Source of the DNA: Rossellomorea marisflavi
Lineage (GTDB): Bacteria; Bacillota; Bacilli; Bacillales; Bacillaceae_B
DNA: 64,000 nt
Direction of reading: 5' to 3'
Assembly (NCBI RefSeq): GCF_001274775.1
Contig: NZ_LGUE01000003.1
Coordinates: 33,580-97,579 of the forward strand
In this document: positions 8,802 through 17,601 of the stretch, one piece after another
How positions within the stretch are numbered: the first letter of the stretch is position 1
How the letters are laid out: each line of letters begins with the position of its first letter
Translations under genes and position numbers: made by a program
The notes under the pieces: generated by a model
Databases searched by the model: none
Told to the model about the DNA's origin: nothing
Seen by the model: the letters and a program-made list of their open reading frames with translations, nothing else

Positions 8802-9103
8802 AGAGGGTGGGACAAAACTAAAAAAGGCCCCTTTAATGTCGAACACGATCCTTAATACCGCTCATGATCTCCGTGCAAGACTTCGCTTTCCGCGGATAGC
8901 CCGTGAGCCTCCTCGGCACGCCTGCGGGGTCTCACATCAGCTACTCTTCCCGCTGGAGTCTTCGTCTTGCACTCCGATCAACCGCTGGAAATGATGAAAT
9001 TTGAATGTTCATTAAACGAATGTAAAACCCGAATCAATTGCTTTATCGTAGGCAAATGATTCGGGTTTTACTATGACTAAAACATGTTTGTCTCAGCCTC
9101 TTT
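8802..9103. repeat. 302-bp MITE-like repeat with inverted ends and a REP-like core
   Basis: The ends are imperfect inverted repeats (AGAGGGTGGGACAAA on the left; AGAGGCTGAGACAAA as the complement of the right end). The middle (about 8866-8983) is a REP-like module with perfect GTGCAAGAC/GTCTTGCAC arms and the pattern TTTCC..GAGCCTCCTC..GCGGGGTCTC..TTCCCG..GGAGTC, which recurs four more times at 20.3-21.3 kb. The right end also occurs at 1-57. It has no coding potential and fills the 328-bp gap between the chemoreceptor and the next gene. Confidence 0.75.
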
Positions 9104-9113
9104 TCATTTGGCC

Positions 9114-10019
9114 TCAGTCGTCATTCAGTGCAGCAAAGTAGGATCCAATCCTATCAAACGTGTCTGAGGTCCTTTCCATCAGCCATTCCTTCATCTCTTC
9201 GCGGTCCTTCAAGGGGGTCTGGTCAAGGAGGTTAGAGAGGAAGGCCTTCTTTACTGCGTCTATTGCCGGCTGGATGTCATCTCCGTGGCGGATTCCTTCA
9301 AAAAAAGTGATGTACGTCTGTACAAGCTTGTCCTTCAGGATGCGATCTGATTTCCCCAGGCGGTTGGTGATGCGCACTTCTTTTTCCTGTTCAGGCGTCA
9401 GACGTACATCAGGTGCAGTGATTGATGCCCGTGCCTGGAAGAATCGCTCTTCCAAGGAACTGTGATGTTCGACGACCGCACGATTATGCTTCGCGTATCC
9501 ATCGATGAGGTCTTTGAAACCTGCCTGAGCTTCACCGGTCAGGAACTTCTCGCTGAATCGATTCAATGCTGAAAGGGAAGCAGCATATTCCAGATGCGCT
9601 TCGAATGAATCCAACTCCCTGGTGAGTCCGCCGGCCAGATCGATTCCGCCGGCGTACAGGCTGTCCAACCCATCCGTGATCCGCTTTAGATGTTCTTCCA
9701 TGGATGCGACTTCTTCTCGTGATTTCCCTTCAAAAACTCCCTGTTCCTGAAGGGATTGACTGAAGATCAGCCATTGATCCTTGGGCTTGTAGGAGAATGG
9801 ATCATCGGGGTCGATGGTGGTCTTGGAATAAAGGTCCTCTGTTCTGATCTTCTCTGCATCGGCGAACGTTCTCCACTCATTGGAAAGGGTGACAGTATAC
9901 GCCTTGTCTTCTTTTGAAATCGTTACGGGCTCCTTCTGAAAAGCAGGTGCAAATCCATTCTGGTTCAGATCCTTTGGGGCGCCCATCAATGCCCCGGTAT
10001 ACGAAAGGTCGATCTTCAT
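9114..10019 (-). CDS. Uncharacterised soluble protein
   Basis: A roughly 301-residue protein with no signal peptide or membrane segment, rich in acidic, lysine and helix-forming residues. The first third looks beta-rich and mentions a Tyr/Asp-rich segment (DPDDPFSYKPKDQW); the rest is largely alpha-helical. I do not recognise the family. The start at 10019 follows GGTGGAGGAAT and is better than the ATG at 10034. The gene stands alone between a repeat element and the end of the ABC exporter operon, on the same strand as that operon. A gap of about 90 bp makes co-transcription possible. Confidence 0.6.
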   Translation of the reverse strand: MKIDLSYTGALMGAPKDLNQNGFAPAFQKEPVTISKEDKAYTVTLSNEWRTFADAEKIRTEDLYSKTTIDPDDPFSYKPKDQWLIFSQSLQEQGVFEGKSREEVASMEEHLKRITDGLDSLYAGGIDLAGGLTRELDSFEAHLEYAASLSALNRFSEKFLTGEAQAGFKDLIDGYAKHNRAVVEHHSSLEERFFQARASITAPDVRLTPEQEKEVRITNRLGKSDRILKDKLVQTYITFFEGIRHGDDIQPAIDAVKKAFLSNLLDQTPLKDREEMKEWLMERTSDTFDRIGSYFAALNDD

Positions 10020-10108
10020 ATTCCTCCACCTCAATCACGTATTTTATTCCTGTTACTGTCATTATCGGAATAATCAGGGTGATGTGAAGGCCGGGTTTGG
10101 AACTGGCA

Positions 10109-12685
10109 TCAGTGGTCCGCCAGTTCTTGGAGGATGGAGGTTCTCCTGAGTTGCCACAGAGGGAAGAGGACCGCCGCCATACCGAGGATGGGAGAAAGGA
10201 TCAAACAGCCACCGGTGAATGACCACGTCATAACAAATGAATGATGGTCCAAGGCAGCCAAGAGAAGCTGTAGCACGATGGTCCCGTAAAGGGCGCCCAG
10301 GATTCCGCCAGCCGATGTAATGAGGACCCCTTCTGCCAGGATCAACCGTGAAATCTTCCTGAGCGATATCCCTAACGCTCTCATTGTTGCGATTTCCTTG
10401 CGTCTTTCTTTCAGGCTTCCTGTCATATTATTCATCAATCCGATCAGGGCCAGAAGGCATATGAGGGAAATGGAGATTCCCAGAAAAGCGGCTCTTTGGG
10501 TGAATTGATGATGCAAGAGCTCCAGTTCCTCGCCCTTATCCAATGAAATCGCCTCAGATGTTCCTTCATTTTGAACAAACGTTTGAATAAATGCTTCGTT
10601 CTCCTTCACCTTGCTGGAGTCAGTGAGGGAATAATGGATTTCATCCAAACTCACCGGCCCTATGTTTGCTTCCATCCAACCTGGTGAGGTGTAGAAAGAG
10701 AAATCCTCCTGATCGCCGAACGGGAATGCCCGTATGATTCCGGTTACCGTCAAGTCTACTGGTTTGAACCCTTTCCTCCATTTACCGGAGCTATAATCGT
10801 AGCTTGATTCTTTTACCATGGAGATGGAATCTCCAACCTGGAGGTCAAGCTTTTTAGACATAAAGGACGTGATGACTACTCCTCCCTGATTGAAATCGGA
10901 CATCTTGAGTTCCCCTGCTGAAATCATATGGGGGAATGCCTGCTGAAGGATCTTCCAGTCCACAGGTTGAAGATAGGTAAGCAGTTCAGGCCTGCCGTCC
11001 ACATCAATCGTACTCATATCAGTGCCGTGTATCTTCCATCCATCGGTAATCATGAGCTTTCCTTTGTAAATCGGCACGGCAGAGACTCCGTCAAGCCCAT
11101 GGATATCGTGGAATAATTCCTGATCGAATCCATCTTGATCCATCCCTGTATTGGACTGAAGGATATGATCGAGTGGATAACGATCCATGATGCTCTTCGT
11201 CGTATCTTGTTTGACTGTACCGAGCACCCCTGTACCGACGATTCCGACCGAACAGGCAAGCATCGTCACGGCTGCAATCTGGACGCTTCGTCGTGCCTGC
11301 CTCAGCGTGCTGCGTCTCGCAAGGGAAGCCCCATTACGAATCAGGAGGGCAAGAAGAGAACTCAGTGCGCGGATGGTCCAGCTGAACAGGGAAGGCAAGA
11401 GAAATGCCGTCCCGATGGTAAGGAGGGCTGCCGAGGCAAGGTATCCCTTTGTCCCCCCTACTAGTGCCATTGTCAGGGAGAAGGCGATGGCCACAGCTCC
11501 CAGTAGATTCCGGAACCAACCGCCTTGATGACCATGAATGCTCGCCTCACGATACGCATGAAGAGGGCGTTCGCGGCTTGCAAGGATGGCTGGGAGACAG
11601 CTTCCGGCTACAGTGACCATCAACCCTCCGACAAGACTCAGGAGGGCGAACGATGGATCGAATGTGAGTCCGGTAATGCTAAGTCCACTTATGCGGGCCA
11701 GTACGCCCTGCAACATGAAGGCGAGACCTGCGCCAATGCCAATTCCGAGCAAGGCTGATACAAGCGCGAGGATGATGGCTTCGGTCATGACCAGCCATAC
11801 GATCTGACGCCTTTTCGACCCGAGCAGGCGAAGGGTGGCGATTTCTTTCTTCCGTTCCTGGATCGACATCTGCAGGGTGCTGATGAGGAGAAGTGTGCTC
11901 CCGAGTGTCACGGCGGCACCCAGTCCCTGGACGAGAGGTTTCAGTCCGCCAAGCTGGCTGCGTTCGGTATCCTTTGCAGCCTGCCGGTCGATATATAGAT
12001 CCGGGTCGATTTCATTCAGTTTCTGGAGGACAGCCTCTTTTTCTCTCCAATCACTGAGGTCGAGCATGACGGTCGTTGTGTGGCCGGATTGTCCGGTTAC
12101 TTCCGAAAGCCACTTTCGCTCGAATAAAAATATGAAATTGGTATGCTCACTCTTGGCAAGGATCCCTGATACATGTACGGTCCGGTCTTTCCCCGGTGGG
12201 AACGGAAGGGTCAGTTCTGAGCCGATGGAAAGGTGATGTGACTTGGCCCAGCTGTATGGGATTGCAACCTCCCCGTTCCCCGGCAGGGTACCGGAAGAAA
12301 GCTTACCCAAGGGGTGCTCACTGGTTAACGACACGCGATCCACACCGATGTACATAGGCTGCAGCTGAGTGACGGACTGATAGGGGTGATCGTCTCCGAT
12401 GTATGGATAGAGAAACGAACTTGTGCGGGTGACCTCCTGATAAGACTGAATGTCTTTCACCTGTTCATCCGTCAGGAACGATGAAGCGGTTTGATAGCCT
12501 GCGATGATTTCATATCGTCCATATTTTTCTTCAGCAATCCCTTCGTTGGCTGTTTCCAAGGACGTCATCAGGATGTTGGTGGCAAACAGCAGGGCGAATC
12601 CGAGTGAGATGCCTAAGGTGGATAAAATGGTCCGGCTCTTCCGGGAAAACAGGAAGCGCGTCGCTAAGCGGAAGGGAGTCATCAT
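10109..12685 (-). CDS. FtsX-type ABC exporter permease with two FtsX domains
   Basis: An 858-residue permease of the MacB/FtsX/LolE superfamily. The N-terminal helix (about residues 18-40) is followed by a large extracytoplasmic domain, a three-helix FtsX core at about 250-370, further helices to about 450, a second extracytoplasmic domain (about 500-720) and a second FtsX core at about 730-850. Such proteins move lipids, lipoproteins or antimicrobial peptides by mechanotransmission rather than classical transport. It overlaps the ATPase gene by 4 bases. A two-component system is divergent, as in peptide-sensing and detoxification modules. Confidence 0.88.
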   Translation of the reverse strand: MMTPFRLATRFLFSRKSRTILSTLGISLGFALLFATNILMTSLETANEGIAEEKYGRYEIIAGYQTASSFLTDEQVKDIQSYQEVTRTSSFLYPYIGDDHPYQSVTQLQPMYIGVDRVSLTSEHPLGKLSSGTLPGNGEVAIPYSWAKSHHLSIGSELTLPFPPGKDRTVHVSGILAKSEHTNFIFLFERKWLSEVTGQSGHTTTVMLDLSDWREKEAVLQKLNEIDPDLYIDRQAAKDTERSQLGGLKPLVQGLGAAVTLGSTLLLISTLQMSIQERKKEIATLRLLGSKRRQIVWLVMTEAIILALVSALLGIGIGAGLAFMLQGVLARISGLSITGLTFDPSFALLSLVGGLMVTVAGSCLPAILASRERPLHAYREASIHGHQGGWFRNLLGAVAIAFSLTMALVGGTKGYLASAALLTIGTAFLLPSLFSWTIRALSSLLALLIRNGASLARRSTLRQARRSVQIAAVTMLACSVGIVGTGVLGTVKQDTTKSIMDRYPLDHILQSNTGMDQDGFDQELFHDIHGLDGVSAVPIYKGKLMITDGWKIHGTDMSTIDVDGRPELLTYLQPVDWKILQQAFPHMISAGELKMSDFNQGGVVITSFMSKKLDLQVGDSISMVKESSYDYSSGKWRKGFKPVDLTVTGIIRAFPFGDQEDFSFYTSPGWMEANIGPVSLDEIHYSLTDSSKVKENEAFIQTFVQNEGTSEAISLDKGEELELLHHQFTQRAAFLGISISLICLLALIGLMNNMTGSLKERRKEIATMRALGISLRKISRLILAEGVLITSAGGILGALYGTIVLQLLLAALDHHSFVMTWSFTGGCLILSPILGMAAVLFPLWQLRRTSILQELADH

Positions 12686-13428
12686 TGGGAGAACCTCTCA
12701 AACTCCTGATTGAGTAGGGACGTTTTCTCCATGATGGAGTGGTTGGCTGCGAGTTGCGTGTCTTTTATAAGTGCCCCGTCACGCAGGAAGATGACCCGAT
12801 GTGAGTGGGCGGCAACCTGAGCATCATGGGTCACCATGATGAGGGTGTGACCGTGCTCTTCAGTGAATGTTCGCAGAAGCTGCAGGATCTCCTTTCCGGT
12901 TTTCGAATCGAGGCTTCCTGTCGGTTCATCAGCAAGGATGATCTTGGGTTCTGTCACCAGGGCCCTCGCAATGGCCACCCGCTGCTGTTGTCCACCCGAG
13001 AGCTCGGAGGGAAACGAACCGGCAAGGTGGGAAATGCCGAGATGATCCAATAGATCCATGGCCCTTTTCTTTATGCCTTTCCGCTTTGAAGCCAGGTCTG
13101 AAGGAAGGGTGACATTCTCCAGCACCGTAAGGACCGGGATCAGGTTGAAGAACTGGAAGATGAATCCGATGTGATCCCTTCTCAGTCCGGTGAGGGCACC
13201 GTCCCTCAATGTGTGGACGGGCTGCCCGTTCAGGTGGATGGTCCCCTTGGTCGGCTGATCGAGTCCGGCCATCATATTCAACAGGGTCGATTTCCCCGAA
13301 CCGCTTGTCCCCATGATGGCCAGGAACTCACCCTTCTCAACGTTCATCGTCAGATCCTTCAGGGCATGGAAGGCGTTGGAGCCCTGCCCGTATACTTTTT
13401 CAAGATGATTGATTTGCAAGATGGTCAT
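12682..13428 (-). CDS. ABC transporter ATP-binding protein (MacB/LolD-type)
   Basis: A 248-residue ATPase of the LolD/MacB class. Walker [10 protein letters not shown] is near residue 38, the Q-loop lies in [17 protein letters not shown], the signature LSGGQQQR precedes Walker [10 protein letters not shown], and the H-loop is MVTHD. The frame extends upstream to 13662, but that part overlaps the divergent regulator; the ATG at 13428 follows AGGAGGAAAT. It pairs with the FtsX-type permease downstream. A C-terminal extension after the H-loop is short. Confidence 0.92.
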   Translation of the reverse strand: MTILQINHLEKVYGQGSNAFHALKDLTMNVEKGEFLAIMGTSGSGKSTLLNMMAGLDQPTKGTIHLNGQPVHTLRDGALTGLRRDHIGFIFQFFNLIPVLTVLENVTLPSDLASKRKGIKKRAMDLLDHLGISHLAGSFPSELSGGQQQRVAIARALVTEPKIILADEPTGSLDSKTGKEILQLLRTFTEEHGHTLIMVTHDAQVAAHSHRVIFLRDGALIKDTQLAANHSIMEKTSLLNQEFERFSQ

Positions 13429-13561
13429 ATCATTTCCTCCTCTATAACCGTATCGTACAGACGGGACCTCAACTCCCCATCGGGAAAGTATCAAGAAACT
13501 ATCAAGTTTATCCAAGGATGGGATTGATATAATAAAAGAAAAACAGATGGGAACGAAACAG

Positions 13562-14242
13562 ATGAGTAAACGGATATTGATCGTAGATGATGAAAAAGAG
13601 ATCGCAGACCTCTTGGAAGACTTTCTTACGGTGGAGGGATTCGATGTCTCGAAGGCCTTCAACGCAAAGGAAGCAAGGGAGCACCTTCAAAGAGAAGAGA
13701 TTTTTCTGGTTTTGCTAGATATCATGATGCCGGACGATTCCGGCTTTACCCTGTGCAAGGAGATCCGCCGGACATCGTCCATCCCCATTCTCTTCCTGAG
13801 TGCCTTGGATGATGATATAAGTAAGATCAGGGGACTCAGCATCGGGGCGGATGATTATATTGTCAAGAACGCTTCACCTGGAGAAATCGTGGCACGGGTC
13901 AAGGCAGTGGAGCGGAGGATTGGACCCAGCCTTTCTTCGACCTTGTCCTATGCAGGTGTCTCCCTCCATACTGATTCACGTACATTCCAAGTCGGGAACG
14001 AACGGGTAAATCTGACAGGGAAGGAGTACGAGCTCATGCATCTCTTCCTTGAAGGACCCAATCAGGTTTACACCTACGAACAGATCCTGGAGAGGGTTTG
14101 GGGGTATGAAGGAGGAGACTTCCACACCGTCAGGGTCCATGTCTCCAAGCTGAGGGAGAAGGTTCAGGAAAAGACGTCACGCTTCCAGATTTCAACGGTA
14201 TGGGGAGTCGGGTACAAAGCGGAGGAGCTGATCCATGCGTAA
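13562..14242 (+). CDS. OmpR/PhoB-family response regulator
   Basis: A 226-residue response regulator. The receiver domain has the acidic pair VDDEKE, the phospho-acceptor Asp in LLDIMMPDD and the conserved Lys in DDYIVKNASP. A C-terminal winged-helix DNA-binding domain follows (about residues 130-225, with ILERVWGYEG and VRVHVSKLREKV). It is divergent from the FtsX-type ABC exporter and overlaps the histidine kinase gene by 8 bases, so it probably regulates the exporter. An in-frame ATG lies 15 bases upstream at 13547. Confidence 0.92.
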   Translation: MSKRILIVDDEKEIADLLEDFLTVEGFDVSKAFNAKEAREHLQREEIFLVLLDIMMPDDSGFTLCKEIRRTSSIPILFLSALDDDISKIRGLSIGADDYIVKNASPGEIVARVKAVERRIGPSLSSTLSYAGVSLHTDSRTFQVGNERVNLTGKEYELMHLFLEGPNQVYTYEQILERVWGYEGGDFHTVRVHVSKLREKVQEKTSRFQISTVWGVGYKAEELIHA

Positions 14243-15578
14243 GGAGGCCCTTTCAATCAAACAATGGCTTCTGCTCTTCCTGCTTCTCTTCATGGTTCTC
14301 CCTTTATTGGCGACAAGGGGAGTCGTATACCTTTATGAGGATTGGTATGCGTCAGAGGCCGAATCGTTCCTTCCAAGCCTGGAGCCCTGGGTGAACAATG
14401 ATGTCCTCTCAAAGTCTGGCCTGTGGAAAGATATCGGGTGGCAAGAAGAGATGGAGATGGAAGCTAAGGAGAAAGAAGTCGAACTGAAGATCTTCGACGG
14501 TGAGGACAAACTCTTATTCTCTAACATGAAGCAAGGTGGGAGCCAGGGCCCAGCCTTCCTTGAGGAGTATCCGCTGATAGATGGTCAGGAACGGAAAGGG
14601 ACGGTCTACGTCAAAGATATGAGGAGTCCCGTCATGCCGGATCAACCTTCCTGGCTCGGCTATCTCATCAATGAATGGGGTGGAGGGTTCATCTTTCTTG
14701 CGGTATTCGCCCTCATTCTTCTTATCGGTTCACGATTCATCAGGAAGAAGATCCTCTTGCCCGTAAAAGAATTGAAAGAGGCAGCGGAACTCATCAGCAC
14801 GAGGCAGTTCCATTCGCAGCTGCCCACGACCCCGGTCAAGGAACTGAATGACCTGTCACGGTCCATCTCCACCATGCAAATGAAACTGGAGGAATCCACG
14901 ACCCGTCAGGCTCAGATGGAGGAGGAAAGAAGGATGTTCATCTCCTCCATCATCCATGATCTCCGGACTCCGCTTTTCTCGATCAGGGGATACTTGGAAG
15001 GCATTCTAAAGGGAGTGGCCGACACGCCGCAGAAGAGGATGAACTATGTCGACATCAGCTATCGGAAGGCAAACGTCCTCAATCAGCTTATTGACGAGCT
15101 CCATACGTACACGAAGATGAATTTGCTCGATGCCAAGCTTTCTCTTCAACAGGTGGATATTGCCGACCTTGCACAAGAACTTGTGACCAGTCTCCTTCCC
15201 CTGGCGGAGGAGAAAGATCAGGTGTTATCGATAAGAGCTGAAGGGGATTTTATAACCGATGCAGATCCTTTCCTTTTCTCACGAGCTCTTGAAAACATCA
15301 TCGGCAATGCCATCCGGTACACGCCGTCACGAGGGGAAGTGACGGTGACTGTCAAAGCATCCAGAATTGCTGTGGAGGACAACGGGGAAGGCATACCTCC
15401 TCACGAAATCCACTCCATCTTCCAGCCTTTATATCGCGGGGAACATTCCCGTAACAGGGAGACAGGGGGAAGCGGACTCGGACTCGCCATTGCCAAGCAA
15501 ATCGTGGAACGCCATGGGGGACAGATCGAGGTGGAGAGCTGTATGGGAAAAGGATCGACATTCATTATCCGATTATAA
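14235..15578 (+). CDS. Sensor histidine kinase
   Basis: A 447-residue membrane kinase. TM1 is at about residues 12-30, an extracytoplasmic sensor of about 120 residues follows, and TM2 is at about 148-167, then HAMP. The HisKA box has the phospho-accepting His in SSIIHDLRTPLFSIRG (near residue 241), and HATPase_c follows with the N-box (ENIIGNAIRYTP), VEDNGEGIP and GSGLGLAIAK. It forms a two-component system with the overlapping response regulator. The large extracellular loop argues for direct ligand sensing rather than the short-loop BceS type. Confidence 0.92.
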   Translation: MRKEALSIKQWLLLFLLLFMVLPLLATRGVVYLYEDWYASEAESFLPSLEPWVNNDVLSKSGLWKDIGWQEEMEMEAKEKEVELKIFDGEDKLLFSNMKQGGSQGPAFLEEYPLIDGQERKGTVYVKDMRSPVMPDQPSWLGYLINEWGGGFIFLAVFALILLIGSRFIRKKILLPVKELKEAAELISTRQFHSQLPTTPVKELNDLSRSISTMQMKLEESTTRQAQMEEERRMFISSIIHDLRTPLFSIRGYLEGILKGVADTPQKRMNYVDISYRKANVLNQLIDELHTYTKMNLLDAKLSLQQVDIADLAQELVTSLLPLAEEKDQVLSIRAEGDFITDADPFLFSRALENIIGNAIRYTPSRGEVTVTVKASRIAVEDNGEGIPPHEIHSIFQPLYRGEHSRNRETGGSGLGLAIAKQIVERHGGQIEVESCMGKGSTFIIRL

Positions 15579-15582
15579 ATTG

Positions 15583-15598
15583 ATTAAAGCGTTTACAT
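15583..15598. promoter_or_regulatory. Catabolite-responsive element (cre-like)
   Basis: The reverse complement reads ATGTAAACGCTTTAAT and matches the CcpA consensus WTGNAARCGNWWWCA at all but one of the 15 consensus positions. It lies 33 bp upstream of the promoter of the VOC/ABC operon, so CcpA may act on that operon. Confidence 0.5.
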
Positions 15599-15630
15599 AA
15601 ATAAAGGGTCAGAATTTTATAAATAAAAGG

Positions 15631-15659
15631 TTGATTTTTCCTGGAAACCGTATTAGTAT
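15631..15659 (+). promoter_or_regulatory. Sigma-A promoter of the VOC/ABC importer operon
   Basis: TTGATT (15631-15636), a 17-bp spacer and TAGTAT (15654-15659). Transcription would start near 15666, giving a leader of about 140 nt that contains a terminator. Confidence 0.6.
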
Positions 15660-15666
15660 AAATTTT

Positions 15667-15758
15667 ATTAATCCGATGAATTTAATATGAATTAACGGAG
15701 CTGATCGGACAAACCGAAGGCCCTATTACCCTTTCAAGGGGGTAGTAGGGTCTTTTTT
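15667..15758 (+). promoter_or_regulatory. Candidate attenuator/riboswitch leader with intrinsic terminator
   Basis: Downstream of the promoter the RNA can form TCCGAT (15672-15677) with ATCGGA (15704-15709), or the competing hairpin TCGG/CCGA (15705-15708 with 15714-15717). A strong terminator follows (CCCTATTACCC, 15721-15731, with GGGTAGTAGGG, 15740-15750, then a T-run). The terminator lies between the promoter and the VOC gene, so read-through must be regulated or partial. It could instead be the end of the upstream kinase operon. I do not recognise the aptamer. Confidence 0.45.
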
Positions 15759-15808
15759 TGCAGCGTCAAGCTTTTATCATGTAAAGCGTCAAAGAAGGGG
15801 AGAGGAAT

Positions 15809-16630
15809 ATGGGATTTCAATTTGATCATTTGGTCCATTTCGTCAATAGTCCTGAAGAGACCCGGGAAGAAGTCATTCGCGCCGGGATCCATGCAGTCGA
15901 AGGAGGAAGGCACGAAAACCATGGTACGTACAATGCCCTCGGATATTTTGGGTTGAGCTACATCGAATGGATCGGTGTATTCGATCAGGGATTGGCAGAG
16001 TCTGCCTCAGCGGTTCCTTACAGTCTGCGCGAAACGTTCCGGCATGATGGATACAGGGAAGGATTGTCACGGGTTGCATTGAGGTCGAAAGATTTGGAGC
16101 AGGATGCGAAACGTTTCAGAGAACTCGGTCTTGATGTACATGGACCGAACCCGATGAGCAGGAAACGTCCTGATGGGAGCGTCGTGAGTTGGAAGCTGCT
16201 GCATGTAGGAGATCCTGAAGGAGGACCTGAATTGCCCTTTTTCATTCAATGGGATGAAGGCGATGCAGAGCGGGAGCGTGACCTTGAAGAGCGCGGTGTC
16301 ATCTCGGCGCATCCTGGAGGGGAACTGACGCTCGAAGCTGTCGGATTCGCCGTGAAGGATCTCGGGGCAGTCTCACGCTGGGCCGACATCCTGGACCTTC
16401 CCATAACAGAGGAGTTTGAAGACGAGTCCCTGCAGGCAAAGGGAAAGGGCCTGAAGTTGCAAGGAGGCAACCTCGTATTCTATACACCAACCGGGAAAGG
16501 CATAGTACAGAACGTGCTCGACGAACGGGGAGAAAAGCCGTTTCAGGTACTGTTTGAAGGAAGTGAATCCCGAACACAAAGTATTCGCGAAGGCGATTAT
16601 CGATTCAAGGTAAAGGAGGAAGCCAAATGA
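15809..16630 (+). CDS. VOC-family (glyoxalase-like) protein
   Basis: A 273-residue protein of the vicinal-oxygen-chelate superfamily, closest in layout to the Glyoxalase_3 type. The candidate metal ligands are His in FDHLVHFV near the start, His-Asn-Gly in the first third and Glu in YIEWIG; the second half (from about residue 165, ELTLEAVGFAV) is a second VOC repeat. VOC enzymes include dioxygenases, lyases and isomerases, so the reaction is unknown. It is the first gene of a four-gene operon with an SsuABC-like importer and overlaps the binding-protein gene by 4 bases, so it probably acts on the imported compound. Confidence 0.75.
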   Translation: MGFQFDHLVHFVNSPEETREEVIRAGIHAVEGGRHENHGTYNALGYFGLSYIEWIGVFDQGLAESASAVPYSLRETFRHDGYREGLSRVALRSKDLEQDAKRFRELGLDVHGPNPMSRKRPDGSVVSWKLLHVGDPEGGPELPFFIQWDEGDAERERDLEERGVISAHPGGELTLEAVGFAVKDLGAVSRWADILDLPITEEFEDESLQAKGKGLKLQGGNLVFYTPTGKGIVQNVLDERGEKPFQVLFEGSESRTQSIREGDYRFKVKEEAK

Positions 16631-17586
16631 AAAAGTACAGTGTCATAGCCATCATAATCTCGATCTTTCTCCTATTGGCAGGATGCAGTGGTTCATCATC
16701 GAGTGCGGAGAAGAAGGACTCGAAGGTGATCAAGATCGGGTATCAAAAAGGAAATACGATCAACATCCTGAAAGAAAGCGGGTTCCTGGAAGAAGCCCTG
16801 AAGGAAGAAGGATACAAAGTGGAATGGAAGCTCTTCACCCATGGCGGAACCCTTCTTGAAGGAATCTATTCAAACGCCATCGATTTTGGTCATGCGGCAG
16901 ATGGGTCGGGGATCTTTGCCCAGGCTTCGGGTAAACCCCTTGTGTATGTAGGGGCGGATGCCCCCAATCCGGAAGGTGTCGGGCTCATGGTCAGGACCGA
17001 CTCTGGAATCAATTCCATAGAAGAGCTGAAAGGCAAAAAGGTTGGGGTTTTGAAGGGTGGAAACCATCACTATCTTGCCATTCTTGCCCTCGAATCCGTC
17101 GGACTGACGGCTGACGATGTTCAATGGGTGTACCCGGAAGATGCGGCGCAGGGCCGTTCCCTCATTGAGACGAAACAGGTGGACGCCCTTGCTTCCTATG
17201 ACCCATTCTTCGCCGGTATCGAAACCGAACTGGACGTGAAGACCCTGACGGAAAATAAGGATTATGATTATCCGAATCGCACATTCTACTACTCTACTCC
17301 TGAATTCGCCGAAGACCATCCGGAGCTCGTGGACGTCATCATAAAAGCCATCGACAAATCCGATCAGTGGGCGAACGAAAACAAAGACGAAGTAACGGAT
17401 CTTCTTTCCAAAGCGCTCGGAATCGATGAGAGCATCATTTCCAAGGCGGTTGAACGCCGAACGTACGGTGCCACGGGCATTACACAGGAAATCATCGATG
17501 CCCAGCAGAGGCAGGCTGATAAATACTACGAAATCGGCTTGATTCCAAAAGAATTGGATGTATCAAAAGATATGCCGATCAAGTAA
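16627..17586 (+). CDS. SsuA/NMT1-like substrate-binding lipoprotein
   Basis: A 319-residue extracytoplasmic binding protein with a lipoprotein signal (lipobox LAGC, Cys about residue 20). The mature part matches the nitrate/sulfonate/taurine/thiamine-precursor binding family: KIGYQKGN start, FGHAADGSGIFAQA, GLMVRTDSGINSIEELKGKK and GGNHHYLAILAL. Members carry aliphatic sulfonates, taurine, nitrate or pyrimidines, so the ligand cannot be fixed. It overlaps the VOC gene and precedes the permease and ATPase of the same importer. Confidence 0.85.
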   Translation: MKKYSVIAIIISIFLLLAGCSGSSSSAEKKDSKVIKIGYQKGNTINILKESGFLEEALKEEGYKVEWKLFTHGGTLLEGIYSNAIDFGHAADGSGIFAQASGKPLVYVGADAPNPEGVGLMVRTDSGINSIEELKGKKVGVLKGGNHHYLAILALESVGLTADDVQWVYPEDAAQGRSLIETKQVDALASYDPFFAGIETELDVKTLTENKDYDYPNRTFYYSTPEFAEDHPELVDVIIKAIDKSDQWANENKDEVTDLLSKALGIDESIISKAVERRTYGATGITQEIIDAQQRQADKYYEIGLIPKELDVSKDMPIK

Positions 17587-17601
17587 GGAAGGATGATAGG
17601 T

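Noticed and set aside
13429-13662. N-terminal extension of the ABC ATPase into the divergent regulator
   Set aside because: It covers the regulator start region and both promoters; the ATG at 13428 has AGGAGG and begins a normal ATPase.
12682-15578. BceRS-BceAB bacitracin-type detoxification module
   Set aside because: The kinase has a large sensor loop and the permease two FtsX blocks with two large external domains, unlike BceS and BceB.
15667-15758. SAM, TPP, purine or T-box leader before the VOC operon
   Set aside because: None of the conserved boxes of these classes is present; only generic helices and a terminator are seen.
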